This document shows, one piece after another, positions 41,667 through 50,386 of a DNA stretch of 64,000 bases. The stretch is from DATBJJ01 sp963750915 (GTDB lineage Bacteria > Acidobacteriota > Vicinamibacteria > Vicinamibacterales > 2-12-FULL-66-21), in contig CAVVSF010000009.1 in the NCBI GenBank assembly GCA_963750915.1, positions 806,001 to 870,000 of the forward strand, read 5' to 3'. The position numbers were made by a program, and so were the translations under genes. How positions within the stretch are numbered: the first letter of the stretch is position 1; every line of letters begins with the position of its first letter. The notes under the pieces are model-generated. The model saw only the letters and a list, made by a program, of their open reading frames with translations. It searched no databases and was not told where the DNA came from.

Positions 41667-42095
41667 ATGATCCGTCCGTTCGTCATCGGGTTCGCGACCA
41701 CCCTCAAGCACTTCTTCAAGAAGAAGATCACGGTCAACTATCCGGACGAGAAGATTCCGGTCTTCCCGAAGTACCGCGGCAAGCAGGTGCTGATGCGGGA
41801 CGAGAACGGCCTCGAGAAGTGCGTCGCCTGCGGCCTGTGCGCCGTCGCCTGCCCGGCCGATGCCATTTACCTCGAAGCGGCCGAGAACGACGGCACGGTC
41901 CAGGCCGGGCCGCGCTACGCCAAGGTCTACCAGATTCACAAGACCCGCTGCATCTTCTGCGGTTACTGCGAGGAAGCCTGCCCGGTGTCGGCGATCTTCA
42001 TGGGCAAGGACTACGAGCTCGCTGTCTACAGCAACAAGGACTTCATCTGGGACAAGCAGGACATGCTGGTCCCGGCGACGACGCAGAAGTCCTGA
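41667..42095 (+). CDS. nuoI: NADH-quinone oxidoreductase subunit I (NuoI), isolated gene
   Basis: 142 residues. Two [4Fe-4S] motifs, CVACGLCAVACP and CIFCGYCEEACPVSAIFMGKDYELA, with the NuoI N-terminus (TLKHFFKKKITVNYPDEKIPVFPKYRGKQVLM), match the electron-relay subunit of respiratory complex I. In most genomes nuoI sits inside the nuo operon; here no other nuo gene is near. It may be a dispersed or additional copy. Phosphoesterase gene follows 58 nt later. Confidence 0.93.
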   Translation: MIRPFVIGFATTLKHFFKKKITVNYPDEKIPVFPKYRGKQVLMRDENGLEKCVACGLCAVACPADAIYLEAAENDGTVQAGPRYAKVYQIHKTRCIFCGYCEEACPVSAIFMGKDYELAVYSNKDFIWDKQDMLVPATTQKS

Positions 42096-42153
42096 CCGGG
42101 GCGCGGCGGGCTTGCGGCCGCGGCGACCGGACGCGCTGGCTGGTTGATTCTCC

Positions 42154-42834
42154 GTGCAGTTTGGCGCTCTCGGCGACATCCACGGCGACTTCGAGAGTGC
42201 GAGGCGCATCGTCGCCCGCCACGCCGACGTTCCCTTCTGGCTCTGCGTCGGCGACGTGGCGGACGAAGAGGGCCGCTACCAGGGGCTCGGTTCCCGCGTC
42301 TACTGGATCAAGGGGAACAACGAGAACTTCGACGCGATCGCGGCTCGCGACTTTCCGGAGTCGCTGCATTTCCTCGACAACGGCCAGATGACGACGATTG
42401 ACGGCCTGCGCGTGGCCGGGCTCGGCGGGACGTTTGCGCCGACTTGGTACGAGACTCCGTCGACGGCGCTGCCGCACCCGGTCAAGGGCACGGCCCGGGC
42501 CACCGCGCTTGCCGATAAACGGCGGCACTTCGTCCGGGAAGAAGTCGAGCGGCTGGCACGGATGAGCGGTATCGACGTACTGCTGACCCACGAGGCGGCG
42601 CGGCCGTACCGCGTCGGCGGCCGCGGCCCGGACGCCGGGAAAACGCCGATCAACGAGGTGCTGGCGGCGGCGCGGCCCCGGCTGCACCTCTTCGGACATC
42701 ATCATGCGTTCACGGATCAGGAGCGGCAGGGCGTGCGCTCTATCGGCCTCGATCTCGTGTCGCAGTCGTATCTGCTCGTCGACGCCGCCACGCTGGCGGT
42801 GGAGGTCGTCGACGCCCGGCTGGCGAAAGGCTGA
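42154..42834 (+). CDS. Calcineurin-like metallophosphoesterase
   Basis: 226 residues. Metal-binding motifs in order: GDIHGDF, VGDVAD, GNNENFD (in place of the usual GNHE), LLTHEAARPYR and LFGHHHAF. The set is complete for a two-metal phosphoesterase; the GNNEN form and GLGGTFAP that follows resemble the lariat-debranching-enzyme-like bacterial group. Substrate unknown. Nine nt later the homocysteine methyltransferase/MTHFR gene starts, so they may be co-transcribed. Confidence 0.85.
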   Translation: MQFGALGDIHGDFESARRIVARHADVPFWLCVGDVADEEGRYQGLGSRVYWIKGNNENFDAIAARDFPESLHFLDNGQMTTIDGLRVAGLGGTFAPTWYETPSTALPHPVKGTARATALADKRRHFVREEVERLARMSGIDVLLTHEAARPYRVGGRGPDAGKTPINEVLAAARPRLHLFGHHHAFTDQERQGVRSIGLDLVSQSYLLVDAATLAVEVVDARLAKG

Positions 42835-42843
42835 CAGCGGTTC

Positions 42844-44685
42844 ATGACCAGGCCTTCATTTCTCTCTGAACTCGACCGCCGCGTCCTCGTCTGCGACGGC
42901 GCGATGGGGACGATGCTCTATGCCCGCGGCATCTTCCTCAATCGCTCGTTCGACGAGCTCAACCTGACGAAGCCGGACCTCGTCTCGGAAGTGCACGAGA
43001 TCTATATCCGCCACGGCTCGGACGTGATCGAGACGAACACGTTCGGCGCCAACCGCGTGAAGCTCGGCGTGTTCGGCCTCGGCGACCAGGTGCACGAGGT
43101 CAACCTGCGCGGGGCGCGCCTGGCCCGCCACGCGGCCCGCGATCAGGCGTGGGTCGCCGGCTCGATCGGGCCGCTCGGCGTCCGCGTCGAACCGTGGGGC
43201 CGCACCGGCGTCGACGAAGCCGAGGCGATTTTCGCCGAGCAGGCGCGCGCCCTGGTCGAGGGCGGCGTCGATCTGTTCGTGCTCGAAACCTTCCGCGACG
43301 TCAACGAGATGAGCGCCGCGATCCGCGGCGTGCGTTCGGTGTGCAGCCTGCCGGTCGTCGCCCAGATGACGACGGAGGAGGACGGCAACACGACCGACGG
43401 CGTCGCTCCGGAAACGTTCGTCCCCGAGCTCGAACGCCAAGGCGCCGACGTCGTCGGGCTGAACTGCAGCGTCGGCCCGGCGCCCATGCTCGACACGATC
43501 GAGCGGCTGGCGAAGGTCGCGACAGTCCGCCTGTCGGCGCAGCCGAACGCCGGCAAGCCGCGCGAGATAGAGGGCCGCAACATCTATCTCTGCTCGCCTG
43601 AATACATGGCGTCGTACGCGCGGCGGTTCATCGACGCCGGCGTCCGCCTGGTCGGCGGCTGCTGCGGGACGACGCCCGAGCACATCCGGGAGATCAAGCA
43701 GGCGGTGCGCGCGCTGTCGCTCAAGCGCGTCGGTCCTGGCACGCGCAGCGGCGAGGTGCCGGCGCCGAACCCGGGCCCGCCGCCTGCCATCGTCCCGCGG
43801 GCGGCGAAGTCGCGGATGGGAAATGCGCTCGAGCGCGGCACGTTCGTCGTCAGCGTGGAACTGGTGCCGCCGCGCGGCTACCGCGCCGAAGCGCTGGTCG
43901 AGCAGGCGCGGCAGCTGCGTATCCTCGGCGTCAACCTGGTGAACATCCCGGACGGGCCGCGCGCGACCGGGCGCATGAGCGCGCTCGCGGCCGCGGTCAT
44001 GGTCGAGCAGCAGGGCATCGAGACGATCCTTCATTACGCCTGCCGCGATCGCAACATGATCGGGATGCAGTCGGATCTGCTCGGCGCGCATGCGATGGGG
44101 CTGCGGAACGTGCTGCTCGTCACGGGCGATCCGCCCCGGGTTGGCGACTATCCCGACGCGACCGCCGTCTACGAAGTCGACTCGATCGGCCTGACCAACC
44201 TCGTGGCGAAGCTGAATCGCGGCCAGGACATCGGCGGCCAGCCAATCGGCCAGCCGACGGCGTTTCACATCGGCGTCGCCGCCAACCCCGGCGCCTTCGA
44301 CGTCGAGCAGGAGCTCAGGCGCTTCGCTTACAAGATCGAGGCCGGAGCGGAATTCGCAATCACGCAGCCGGTATTCGACGTCGAGGCGCTGCGCGCGTTC
44401 CTCGCCCGCGTCGGCGACCGGTCGATCCCCGTGCTGGCCGCGCTGACGCCGCTCGAGAGCCTGCGCCACGCCGAGTTCATGGCCAACGAGGTGCCGGGCG
44501 TCATCGTACCGGCCGAAACCCTGGAGCGGATGCGGCTGGCGGAAGAGGCCGGGCGGGCCCGCGACGAAGGGCTGGAGATTGCGAGCGAGCTGGTCGGGGA
44601 ATTGGCGGGGAGCGTGCAGGGCTTGCAGCTGACGGTTCCTGCCGGGAGCTTCGACACCGTGGTGCAGCTGCTGGAACGGGTGTAG
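42844..44685 (+). CDS. Bifunctional homocysteine S-methyltransferase / methylenetetrahydrofolate reductase
   Basis: 613 residues in two domains. Residues about 1-295 are a homocysteine methyltransferase barrel: VCDGAMGTMLYARG, and zinc ligands in GLNCSVGP and VGGCCGTTPEHI. Residues about 320-613 are an MTHFR barrel (VSVELVPPRGYRAEALVEQARQL, HYACRDRN, LLVTGDPPRVGDYPDA, TQPVFDVEALRAFL). This is the YitJ-type fusion that makes 5-methyl-tetrahydrofolate and methionine from homocysteine. It provides methyl groups, and hence SAM, for the two lipid methyltransferases encoded just downstream (inference). Confidence 0.93.
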   Translation: MTRPSFLSELDRRVLVCDGAMGTMLYARGIFLNRSFDELNLTKPDLVSEVHEIYIRHGSDVIETNTFGANRVKLGVFGLGDQVHEVNLRGARLARHAARDQAWVAGSIGPLGVRVEPWGRTGVDEAEAIFAEQARALVEGGVDLFVLETFRDVNEMSAAIRGVRSVCSLPVVAQMTTEEDGNTTDGVAPETFVPELERQGADVVGLNCSVGPAPMLDTIERLAKVATVRLSAQPNAGKPREIEGRNIYLCSPEYMASYARRFIDAGVRLVGGCCGTTPEHIREIKQAVRALSLKRVGPGTRSGEVPAPNPGPPPAIVPRAAKSRMGNALERGTFVVSVELVPPRGYRAEALVEQARQLRILGVNLVNIPDGPRATGRMSALAAAVMVEQQGIETILHYACRDRNMIGMQSDLLGAHAMGLRNVLLVTGDPPRVGDYPDATAVYEVDSIGLTNLVAKLNRGQDIGGQPIGQPTAFHIGVAANPGAFDVEQELRRFAYKIEAGAEFAITQPVFDVEALRAFLARVGDRSIPVLAALTPLESLRHAEFMANEVPGVIVPAETLERMRLAEEAGRARDEGLEIASELVGELAGSVQGLQLTVPAGSFDTVVQLLERV

Positions 44686-44737
44686 GCGCCAGTGCTGAGA
44701 ATGGTCGTAAGTGCTTGCTCGACTTGCCCTAACCGGA

Positions 44738-44743
44738 TATAGT
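44738..44743 (+). promoter_or_regulatory. -10 hexamer upstream of the methyltransferase pair
   Basis: TATAGT lies 15 nt before the ATG at 44759. The leader would be about 8 nt and has no Shine-Dalgarno. Confidence 0.45.
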
Positions 44744-44758
44744 CCGAGTGCCCGTCCC

Positions 44759-45418
44759 ATGGACCACACAGATGTGAGTCATCAGCGCTGGCAAGACCAC
44801 TGGCTCTTTTTTTCTCATTTTCGGAAGAGTCCGCGCACCGTCGGCGCGATCGCGCCGAGCTCTCGACGGCTGGCGCACGCGATGGTGGACGGGCTGGACG
44901 TGTCGCCCGCCAGCCGCGTCGTCGAACTCGGGCCGGGGACCGGTGCGATCACGGTCGAGATTGCCGCGAGGCTGCCGCCGGCCGCCCGCTGCCTGGCCAT
45001 CGACATCGATCCCGTCTTTACGGCGCGCGTCGCCGCACGCTGGCCCGGCATCGAGGCGATTTGCGATCGCGCCGAGCACCTCGTCGAGATCGCGGGCTCG
45101 CGCGGCCTCCTGCCGATCGATCACATCGTCTCCGGTCTGCCGTTTGCGAGCCTGCCATCCGCCAGCGCCCGCGCCATCGTCGACGCGATTGTGACCTCGC
45201 TGCGGCCGGGTGGAACCTTCACGACTTTCCAGTACGTTCATGCGTTCGCGCTGCCGCCGGCCGTGGCGGTCCGGCGCACGCTCGCTGCCCGCATGGGGTC
45301 GAGTCCGACGCGTCAGCTCGTCGTGGGAAACCTGCCGCCCGCCCTCGTCGTGCGCTGGACGAAAGCCGTCCCGGCCGCGGCGCCCGATAGTGTGCGTCCT
45401 CAACGAGACCTCGCATGA
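44759..45418 (+). CDS. Class I methyltransferase, phospholipid N-methyltransferase-like
   Basis: 219 residues from ATG 44759; the longer frame to 44711 covers the promoter. WLFFSHFRKSPRTVGAIAPSSRRLAHAMVDGL precedes the SAM site VVELGPGTGAITVEIA, the acidic loop LAIDIDPVFTARV and VSGLPFASLPSASARAIVDAIVTSLRPGGTFTTFQY. The IAPSSxxLA and GLPF features belong to the rRNA-adenine-dimethylase-like / PmtA-type group that methylates phosphatidylethanolamine. It overlaps the next methyltransferase by 4 nt (ATGA). Confidence 0.82.
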   Translation: MDHTDVSHQRWQDHWLFFSHFRKSPRTVGAIAPSSRRLAHAMVDGLDVSPASRVVELGPGTGAITVEIAARLPPAARCLAIDIDPVFTARVAARWPGIEAICDRAEHLVEIAGSRGLLPIDHIVSGLPFASLPSASARAIVDAIVTSLRPGGTFTTFQYVHAFALPPAVAVRRTLAARMGSSPTRQLVVGNLPPALVVRWTKAVPAAAPDSVRPQRDLA

Positions 45419-46119
45419 TCACTTTGTTTGATCGCAAGGAGAGCGGGCAAGACGACGAACTGCTGACGACGAGCAGCGGTACCGCGCAGTTGTCCGTCGC
45501 TGCGGTCGAGAACGACTTCGTCGAGGGCGTGTACGAGAAACTGGCGTCGGTCTACGACCTCGCTTTCGGCCCGACGCTGCAACCCGGGCGGGTCCGCGCC
45601 ATCCGTCAGATGGGTATCCAGCCGGGCGAGCGCGTGCTCGAGGTCGGCGTCGGCACGGGCATCAACCTGTCGCTCTATCCGAAGCGCTCCAACATCACTG
45701 GCATCGACTTCTCTTGCTCGATGCTGGAGAAGGCGCGGGACCGCGTCGCGCGGATGGGCCTCCGCAGCCTCCGCCTGCTGCAGATGGACGCCGCCGACCT
45801 GAAGTTCGCCGACGATTCCTTCGACATCGTCTATGCGCCCTACCTGATCTCGGTCGTCCCCGACCCGGTGAAGGTCGCGTGCGAAATGCGCCGGGTCTGC
45901 CGTCCGGGCGGGCGCATCATCTTCCTCAATCACTTTCTCAGTCCGAACCTGTTCGTCTCCCGCGTCGAGCGCCTGATCTCGCCGTTCACGATTCACATCG
46001 GCTTCAAGGCCGATCTCGACCTGCCCGGTTTCCTGTCGCAGGCGCAGCTGCAGCCGGTCTCGATCGAGAAGGTGAACGTGCCGCGGATCTGGTCGCTCGT
46101 GACCTGCGTCAAGGACTGA
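45415..46119 (+). CDS. Phosphatidylethanolamine methyltransferase-like protein
   Basis: 234 residues. ENDFVEGVYEKLASVYDLAFGPTLQPGR, then VLEVGVGTGINLSLYP (SAM loop), ITGIDFSCSMLEKARDR, LQMDAADLKFADDSFDIVYAPYLISVVPDP, ACEMRRVCRPGGRIIFLNHF. This is the Ubi/PmtA (Rhodobacter-type) group, which makes phosphatidylcholine from phosphatidylethanolamine. Start overlaps the previous methyltransferase, so two distinct methyltransferases act together, perhaps on successive N-methylations. Alternative: quinone or other lipid methylation. Confidence 0.82.
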   Translation: MITLFDRKESGQDDELLTTSSGTAQLSVAAVENDFVEGVYEKLASVYDLAFGPTLQPGRVRAIRQMGIQPGERVLEVGVGTGINLSLYPKRSNITGIDFSCSMLEKARDRVARMGLRSLRLLQMDAADLKFADDSFDIVYAPYLISVVPDPVKVACEMRRVCRPGGRIIFLNHFLSPNLFVSRVERLISPFTIHIGFKADLDLPGFLSQAQLQPVSIEKVNVPRIWSLVTCVKD

Positions 46120-46126
46120 CCGACAG

Positions 46127-48460
46127 CTACTGAATTTTGCGCGTCACGACCGGCGTCGTGGCGCCGCGGTCGCGCGGGTCGTAGATCCTGACCCGCATCT
46201 CGACGTCCGACAGCGCGATCGGCGTCCAGTCCAGCTTCCCCAGGCTGTTGGCGGCGCTGAATCGCGAGCGGTACTCCTGGTTTTCTTCCCACTCATCGAG
46301 GACAAGGTAAACCGACCAGCCTCGCGCCTGCAGGTGCGCGACCAGGGCGTCGAGGCGATCGTGCGGGACGAAGTCGTAGCGGAGCGTAGTCCGGGACCCG
46401 TAGTACCGGATCGAACCGCTGTGCTGCATGGCCAGGAAGAGCGATCGCGCCGGCAGTTCGCGGCCGACGAACTCACCGACCTTCTGGTAGCGCAGCTCGC
46501 CGCGTTGCAGCAGGAAGATGCCCTTGCCGACCGTGTAGGAGACGCCGTGCCACGCCAGCAGCGAGAGAAGGGCGACGCCGGCAGTGCCGGCGAAGGGTAG
46601 CCGCCGCAGCGCCAGCACCAGGACACCCGCCGCCAGCACGATCAGCATCGGGTACGACGGCAGCACGAATCGCAGGTACCACCAGTCCTCGAACGGGATG
46701 TAGGCGACATAGGCGAGCCAGACCAGAAGCGAGAAGCTGAGCATGAGCCAGGCCAGCATGCCGCGGCTGATTCGCTGCCGCGTGACGCCCGAGCGCAGCG
46801 CCAGCGGCGCGGCCACGAACGCGAGCGCGATCGGCGTCTGCGTTTCGAGGAACCAGCGCGGATAGCGTGAAAGGTTCGGCCCGACGAACGACCAGGAGAA
46901 CAGCTGGTCGCTCGGGCCGTAGCCGGACAGGAAGGGAGATCCGTACCAGTAGTTGAAGAGCACTGCGACGGCAATCGGCCCGATGGCGGCGGTCGCCGCG
47001 AATGCCACCGCATCGATCGCGGCCGGCGTGGCGCGCGACTTGAACCATCGCACCACGTATGGGATCGCGACGACAACGGCCAGCATCGCCAGATTGGGGC
47101 GGGTGAGGATCGCGAGCGTGGTCGCCATCCCCGCGGCGACAGCGGCGCGGCGCGACGGCCGCAGCGCCGCGACGAACGCCGCGAGCCACCACGCCGCCAC
47201 CGGGACGTCGCTCATCGGCGCGAGCGAGCTGTTGAGGAACGCGGGGCTGGTGCCGAGCCACGTCGCCGCGAACAGGCCGGTCGTCGTACCAAGGAGATCG
47301 CGTCCCAGCACGAACGTCAGCCAGACCGTCAGGCCGGCGAGCATCGGCACCACGAGGTAGATGGCATCGGGACCCCCGATCAACCGGAGGCCGGCCATGA
47401 CCAGCGGCAAGCCCGGGGAGTAGGTCGGGACGATGCGGCCATGGACGCCGAACGCAGGCTGAGGAGTGAAGCCGAGCGGCGAGATGACCGACTCCGTCAC
47501 CCAATCTGGGAGCTCCGCTGCCACGGGCTGGTCGACGAAGAGCTCTCCGCGCGCAAACAGCTCGGACTGCGCAGCGTAACCGTATGAATCGGCGCCGCCA
47601 GCGGTGTGCGCCCCGAGCGTCCAGGCGATGACGATGGTCGCGAGCGCGCCCGCGGCCGCAATCGCCGCGGCAACCCGGTCGCTGGTCGCGAACGCGCCGG
47701 CGGGGTCGAGCCGGCGCATCACGAAACCGAGTGCAGCCAGCAGCGCGGCCCAGAGGTTGCCCAGCCCTCGCAGGGTCGTATCGGAGTAGAGGAGCGCCGT
47801 GGCCAGCGCGAATGTGTGAGGCGCCATCAGGAGCTTGAAGGCGCTGACGCGGTCGGCGAACAGGATCAGCGCGAACAGGACGATGACGGCGGCGCGGACG
47901 GCGACAGCGACGCGTCGCGGCACGCGATCGTGCGGTAGCCTGCCCGGCTCTGCCAGCAGCAGCACCGCCGCCGCGAACAACGCCGCGGCCCACCAGGGCA
48001 GCGTGCTGAACTGCCGCTGTGCGGCTGGAATGACGTTGACTTCGAAGATGCCGCGGGTGAACCCGTGGACGTTGGCGAACTCCAAGTATGTCAGCTGCCA
48101 GCCGCCGCGCTCTCCGGTCAGCGCCAGCACGTGCCCGGTTCCACGCGGCGCGGCGACCGTCGTGTCCAGCCGCGACTCGGATCCCGCTGCCAGCGATACT
48201 CGCGCCACGGGCGAGCCGTCGAGCGTCAGCGCTATCTCCTGCGGCGTGGCGCCGCCGCGGAGCCGTACCACGATCGCCGTGTGGGCGTCGTCGAGCTCAG
48301 AAAGGTCTGGCAGGTCGATTGAAAGCGTGGTGTCCGCCGGCGTCCGCGGCGACGTCACGACGCGAACCCGCTCGCGCCCGAAGTCAGTCGGCACCCGCGC
48401 CGCGAGCACGACAGCGCAGAGCGCGGCAAGCGCCAGCCGCAGCGCCAGACTCCGCGTCAC
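46127..48460 (-). CDS. Polytopic membrane protein, glycosyltransferase 39/GT-C-like
   Basis: 777 residues from the GTG at 48460, which overlaps the preceding gene's TGA (GTGA). An N-terminal helix (residues 5-22) and a soluble domain of about 130 residues (IDLPDLSELDDAHTAIVVRLRGG, LALTGERGGWQLTYLEFANVHGFTRGIFEVNVIP) are followed by about ten to twelve membrane helices with a DSYGYAAQSELFARGELFVDQP loop, the acidic first-loop DxY usual in GT-C enzymes, and a C-terminal soluble region. By family such proteins move sugars from lipid carriers to periplasmic acceptors. The soluble domain is shared with the next-upstream gene. Confidence 0.75.
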   Translation of the reverse strand: MTRSLALRLALAALCAVVLAARVPTDFGRERVRVVTSPRTPADTTLSIDLPDLSELDDAHTAIVVRLRGGATPQEIALTLDGSPVARVSLAAGSESRLDTTVAAPRGTGHVLALTGERGGWQLTYLEFANVHGFTRGIFEVNVIPAAQRQFSTLPWWAAALFAAAVLLLAEPGRLPHDRVPRRVAVAVRAAVIVLFALILFADRVSAFKLLMAPHTFALATALLYSDTTLRGLGNLWAALLAALGFVMRRLDPAGAFATSDRVAAAIAAAGALATIVIAWTLGAHTAGGADSYGYAAQSELFARGELFVDQPVAAELPDWVTESVISPLGFTPQPAFGVHGRIVPTYSPGLPLVMAGLRLIGGPDAIYLVVPMLAGLTVWLTFVLGRDLLGTTTGLFAATWLGTSPAFLNSSLAPMSDVPVAAWWLAAFVAALRPSRRAAVAAGMATTLAILTRPNLAMLAVVVAIPYVVRWFKSRATPAAIDAVAFAATAAIGPIAVAVLFNYWYGSPFLSGYGPSDQLFSWSFVGPNLSRYPRWFLETQTPIALAFVAAPLALRSGVTRQRISRGMLAWLMLSFSLLVWLAYVAYIPFEDWWYLRFVLPSYPMLIVLAAGVLVLALRRLPFAGTAGVALLSLLAWHGVSYTVGKGIFLLQRGELRYQKVGEFVGRELPARSLFLAMQHSGSIRYYGSRTTLRYDFVPHDRLDALVAHLQARGWSVYLVLDEWEENQEYRSRFSAANSLGKLDWTPIALSDVEMRVRIYDPRDRGATTPVVTRKIQ

Positions 48461-50328
48461 AAGCCTCCGAGCCACGGAACGCGCATGAACTCGAGCCCGT
48501 GCGCGGCGGCGGCGTTGCCGAGGATGAAGAGCGGCCAGTAGAAGCGGCACCGCGGGAGAATCAGGTTGAACGCGACCGTCAGCGGAATCATGACCCGGCT
48601 GACGGCGAGCGAGTGGCCTTCCCACACCGCTGGCCCGAGAACCAGCATCAGTACGGCGTAGGCGGCGCCGAGGCGCCACCACGGCGACCGCCAGTCCCGG
48701 TACCAGAACAGCACGATCGCCTGAGTCGTGAGCGAGATCAACGCGAGGAGGGCGAAGCGCGAGAACGAGTCCCAGCCCTCCGCGCCGAGCTCCCGGAGCG
48801 TCATCTGCCACTTGCCAAAGTAGGCCGTCAGCGGCGGCGCGAAGTTGCGAAGCCCGGCGCTCGTCGGCTCGATGCCGATCTGCCAGATGTAGATGCTCCA
48901 CAACACCAGCGGCGCGACGATGAGAAGGCCCTGGACGACGAAGGTCCGGACCGCCCTCGCGTTGATCGCCAAGGGCGTACAGATGACGCCGGCGAGCAGG
49001 TTGGTCTCGCGGGTCAGGCCGGAGAGGCCGAGCAGCCCGCCGGCGAGCCATGGTCGCTGCTTCTCGACGGCGGCAACGCCCAAGGTGATGAGCAACATGC
49101 TCGGGCCGTCGGGGACGGCCTGGCGCATCGACGACAGCAGGCCGTCGCTGAACATGATCGCAATCCAGCCGAGCGTCGGACGCAGTGAACCGGCGGGCAG
49201 CCAGCGAAACAGAAGGACGCCGAGCCCGGCCCAGCACAGCACGTTCAGCAGCGCGTAGGCCTGCAGGACGTACCAGGGCTGGCCGCCGCCCAGCAGCCAG
49301 GCGATCCAGGGCAGCAGGATCCGCCGGGCGCGGTAGGCGGGGTCGTCGACCGCCGTCACGATTTCCGGGCTCCGCAGCAGCGGATCGAGCGCGATCTGGG
49401 CGTAGAACTGCCCATCGTAGCCGGAGCCCTTGTTGAGGACGTGCGGTACTGTCCGCAGGCTCGGCACGGCGTGCTGCTCGAAATCTTCACCGAACACGAT
49501 GAGCGACGTAAACCCGGTATCCGGATGATGGAACTGGCCGACGCTCCAGAGAATCAGCGCGACGGCGGCGAGGTGCGGCAGGTAGGGCTCGACCCGCGGT
49601 GCGGCCGCGCGCAGCGTCGGGCGCAACGCGCGGGCCAGGCGCAGCAGCGGTTCCAGGTAGAGGATGGCCGTGCAGATGCCGAACGTCGTCGCCGACAGCA
49701 GGATCCGGTACTGCGACACCTGAGCGGCGGCAAGCGCCGCCGTGAACAGAACCCCGACGATGACGGCGGCAAACCAGTACAGCCATCGAAGCGGGCGCCG
49801 TCTGATCCAATCGAGCTTCGGCCTCGCGACGAGAGCGGCGCCGGCGGCGACGAGCAGCAGCCAGATCGGTACCGCCGGAGCAACGCGCTCTCGCGGGACG
49901 ATCACGAACTCGAATACACCGCTCGAGTGGCCGTAGATATTCGCGATTTCGAGAGACGTCAGCTGCCAGTTGGCGAGGTCGCCGGCGAGCACCAGGCGAT
50001 GGCCGGGCCCCGGTGGAATGAAGGCCGAGGCATCGACGCGGACGACCTCGCCAGCCGGGATCAGCAGCCGTGTGACCCGCAGATCATCGATTGTGACGCG
50101 GATGGCGACCGGTTCGGCGGTACCCCGCAGCCGGAAGATCAGCGCCGCAGGCTGCCCTGACAGCCGCGACAGATCGGGGAGCTCGACCTGCAGAACCGGT
50201 TGAACCGCACCGCGCGGTTCCGTGACGATGCGGTTGCGGATGCGTTCGAACTCGGGCGCCACGTGCGTCGCCAGCACGGCGAGGCAGAGGAGAGCGAGGA
50301 CTAAGGGATAAACGATCCGCCGGAGCAT
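48457..50328 (-). CDS. Polytopic membrane protein, paralogue of the adjacent gene
   Basis: 623 residues. The N-terminal helix and soluble domain (LQVELPDLSRLSGQPAALIFRLRGT, LVLAGDLANWQLTSLEIANIYGHSSGVFEFVIVP) clearly parallel those of the 777-residue neighbour. About ten helices follow; the GT-C-like loop is different (YDGQFYAQIALDPLLR, with a RRILLPWIAWLL region). No C-terminal soluble domain. Translation is coupled to the neighbour through a 4-nt overlap. Probably a membrane glycosyltransferase or a related carrier-lipid enzyme; no substrate can be named. Confidence 0.72.
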   Translation of the reverse strand: MLRRIVYPLVLALLCLAVLATHVAPEFERIRNRIVTEPRGAVQPVLQVELPDLSRLSGQPAALIFRLRGTAEPVAIRVTIDDLRVTRLLIPAGEVVRVDASAFIPPGPGHRLVLAGDLANWQLTSLEIANIYGHSSGVFEFVIVPRERVAPAVPIWLLLVAAGAALVARPKLDWIRRRPLRWLYWFAAVIVGVLFTAALAAAQVSQYRILLSATTFGICTAILYLEPLLRLARALRPTLRAAAPRVEPYLPHLAAVALILWSVGQFHHPDTGFTSLIVFGEDFEQHAVPSLRTVPHVLNKGSGYDGQFYAQIALDPLLRSPEIVTAVDDPAYRARRILLPWIAWLLGGGQPWYVLQAYALLNVLCWAGLGVLLFRWLPAGSLRPTLGWIAIMFSDGLLSSMRQAVPDGPSMLLITLGVAAVEKQRPWLAGGLLGLSGLTRETNLLAGVICTPLAINARAVRTFVVQGLLIVAPLVLWSIYIWQIGIEPTSAGLRNFAPPLTAYFGKWQMTLRELGAEGWDSFSRFALLALISLTTQAIVLFWYRDWRSPWWRLGAAYAVLMLVLGPAVWEGHSLAVSRVMIPLTVAFNLILPRCRFYWPLFILGNAAAAHGLEFMRVPWLGGL

Positions 50329-50386
50329 ATGGGAGCCGTGGCACAGTACCGGAGTACCGTCGGCGAATCAAGTGATCGTCGGCGCA

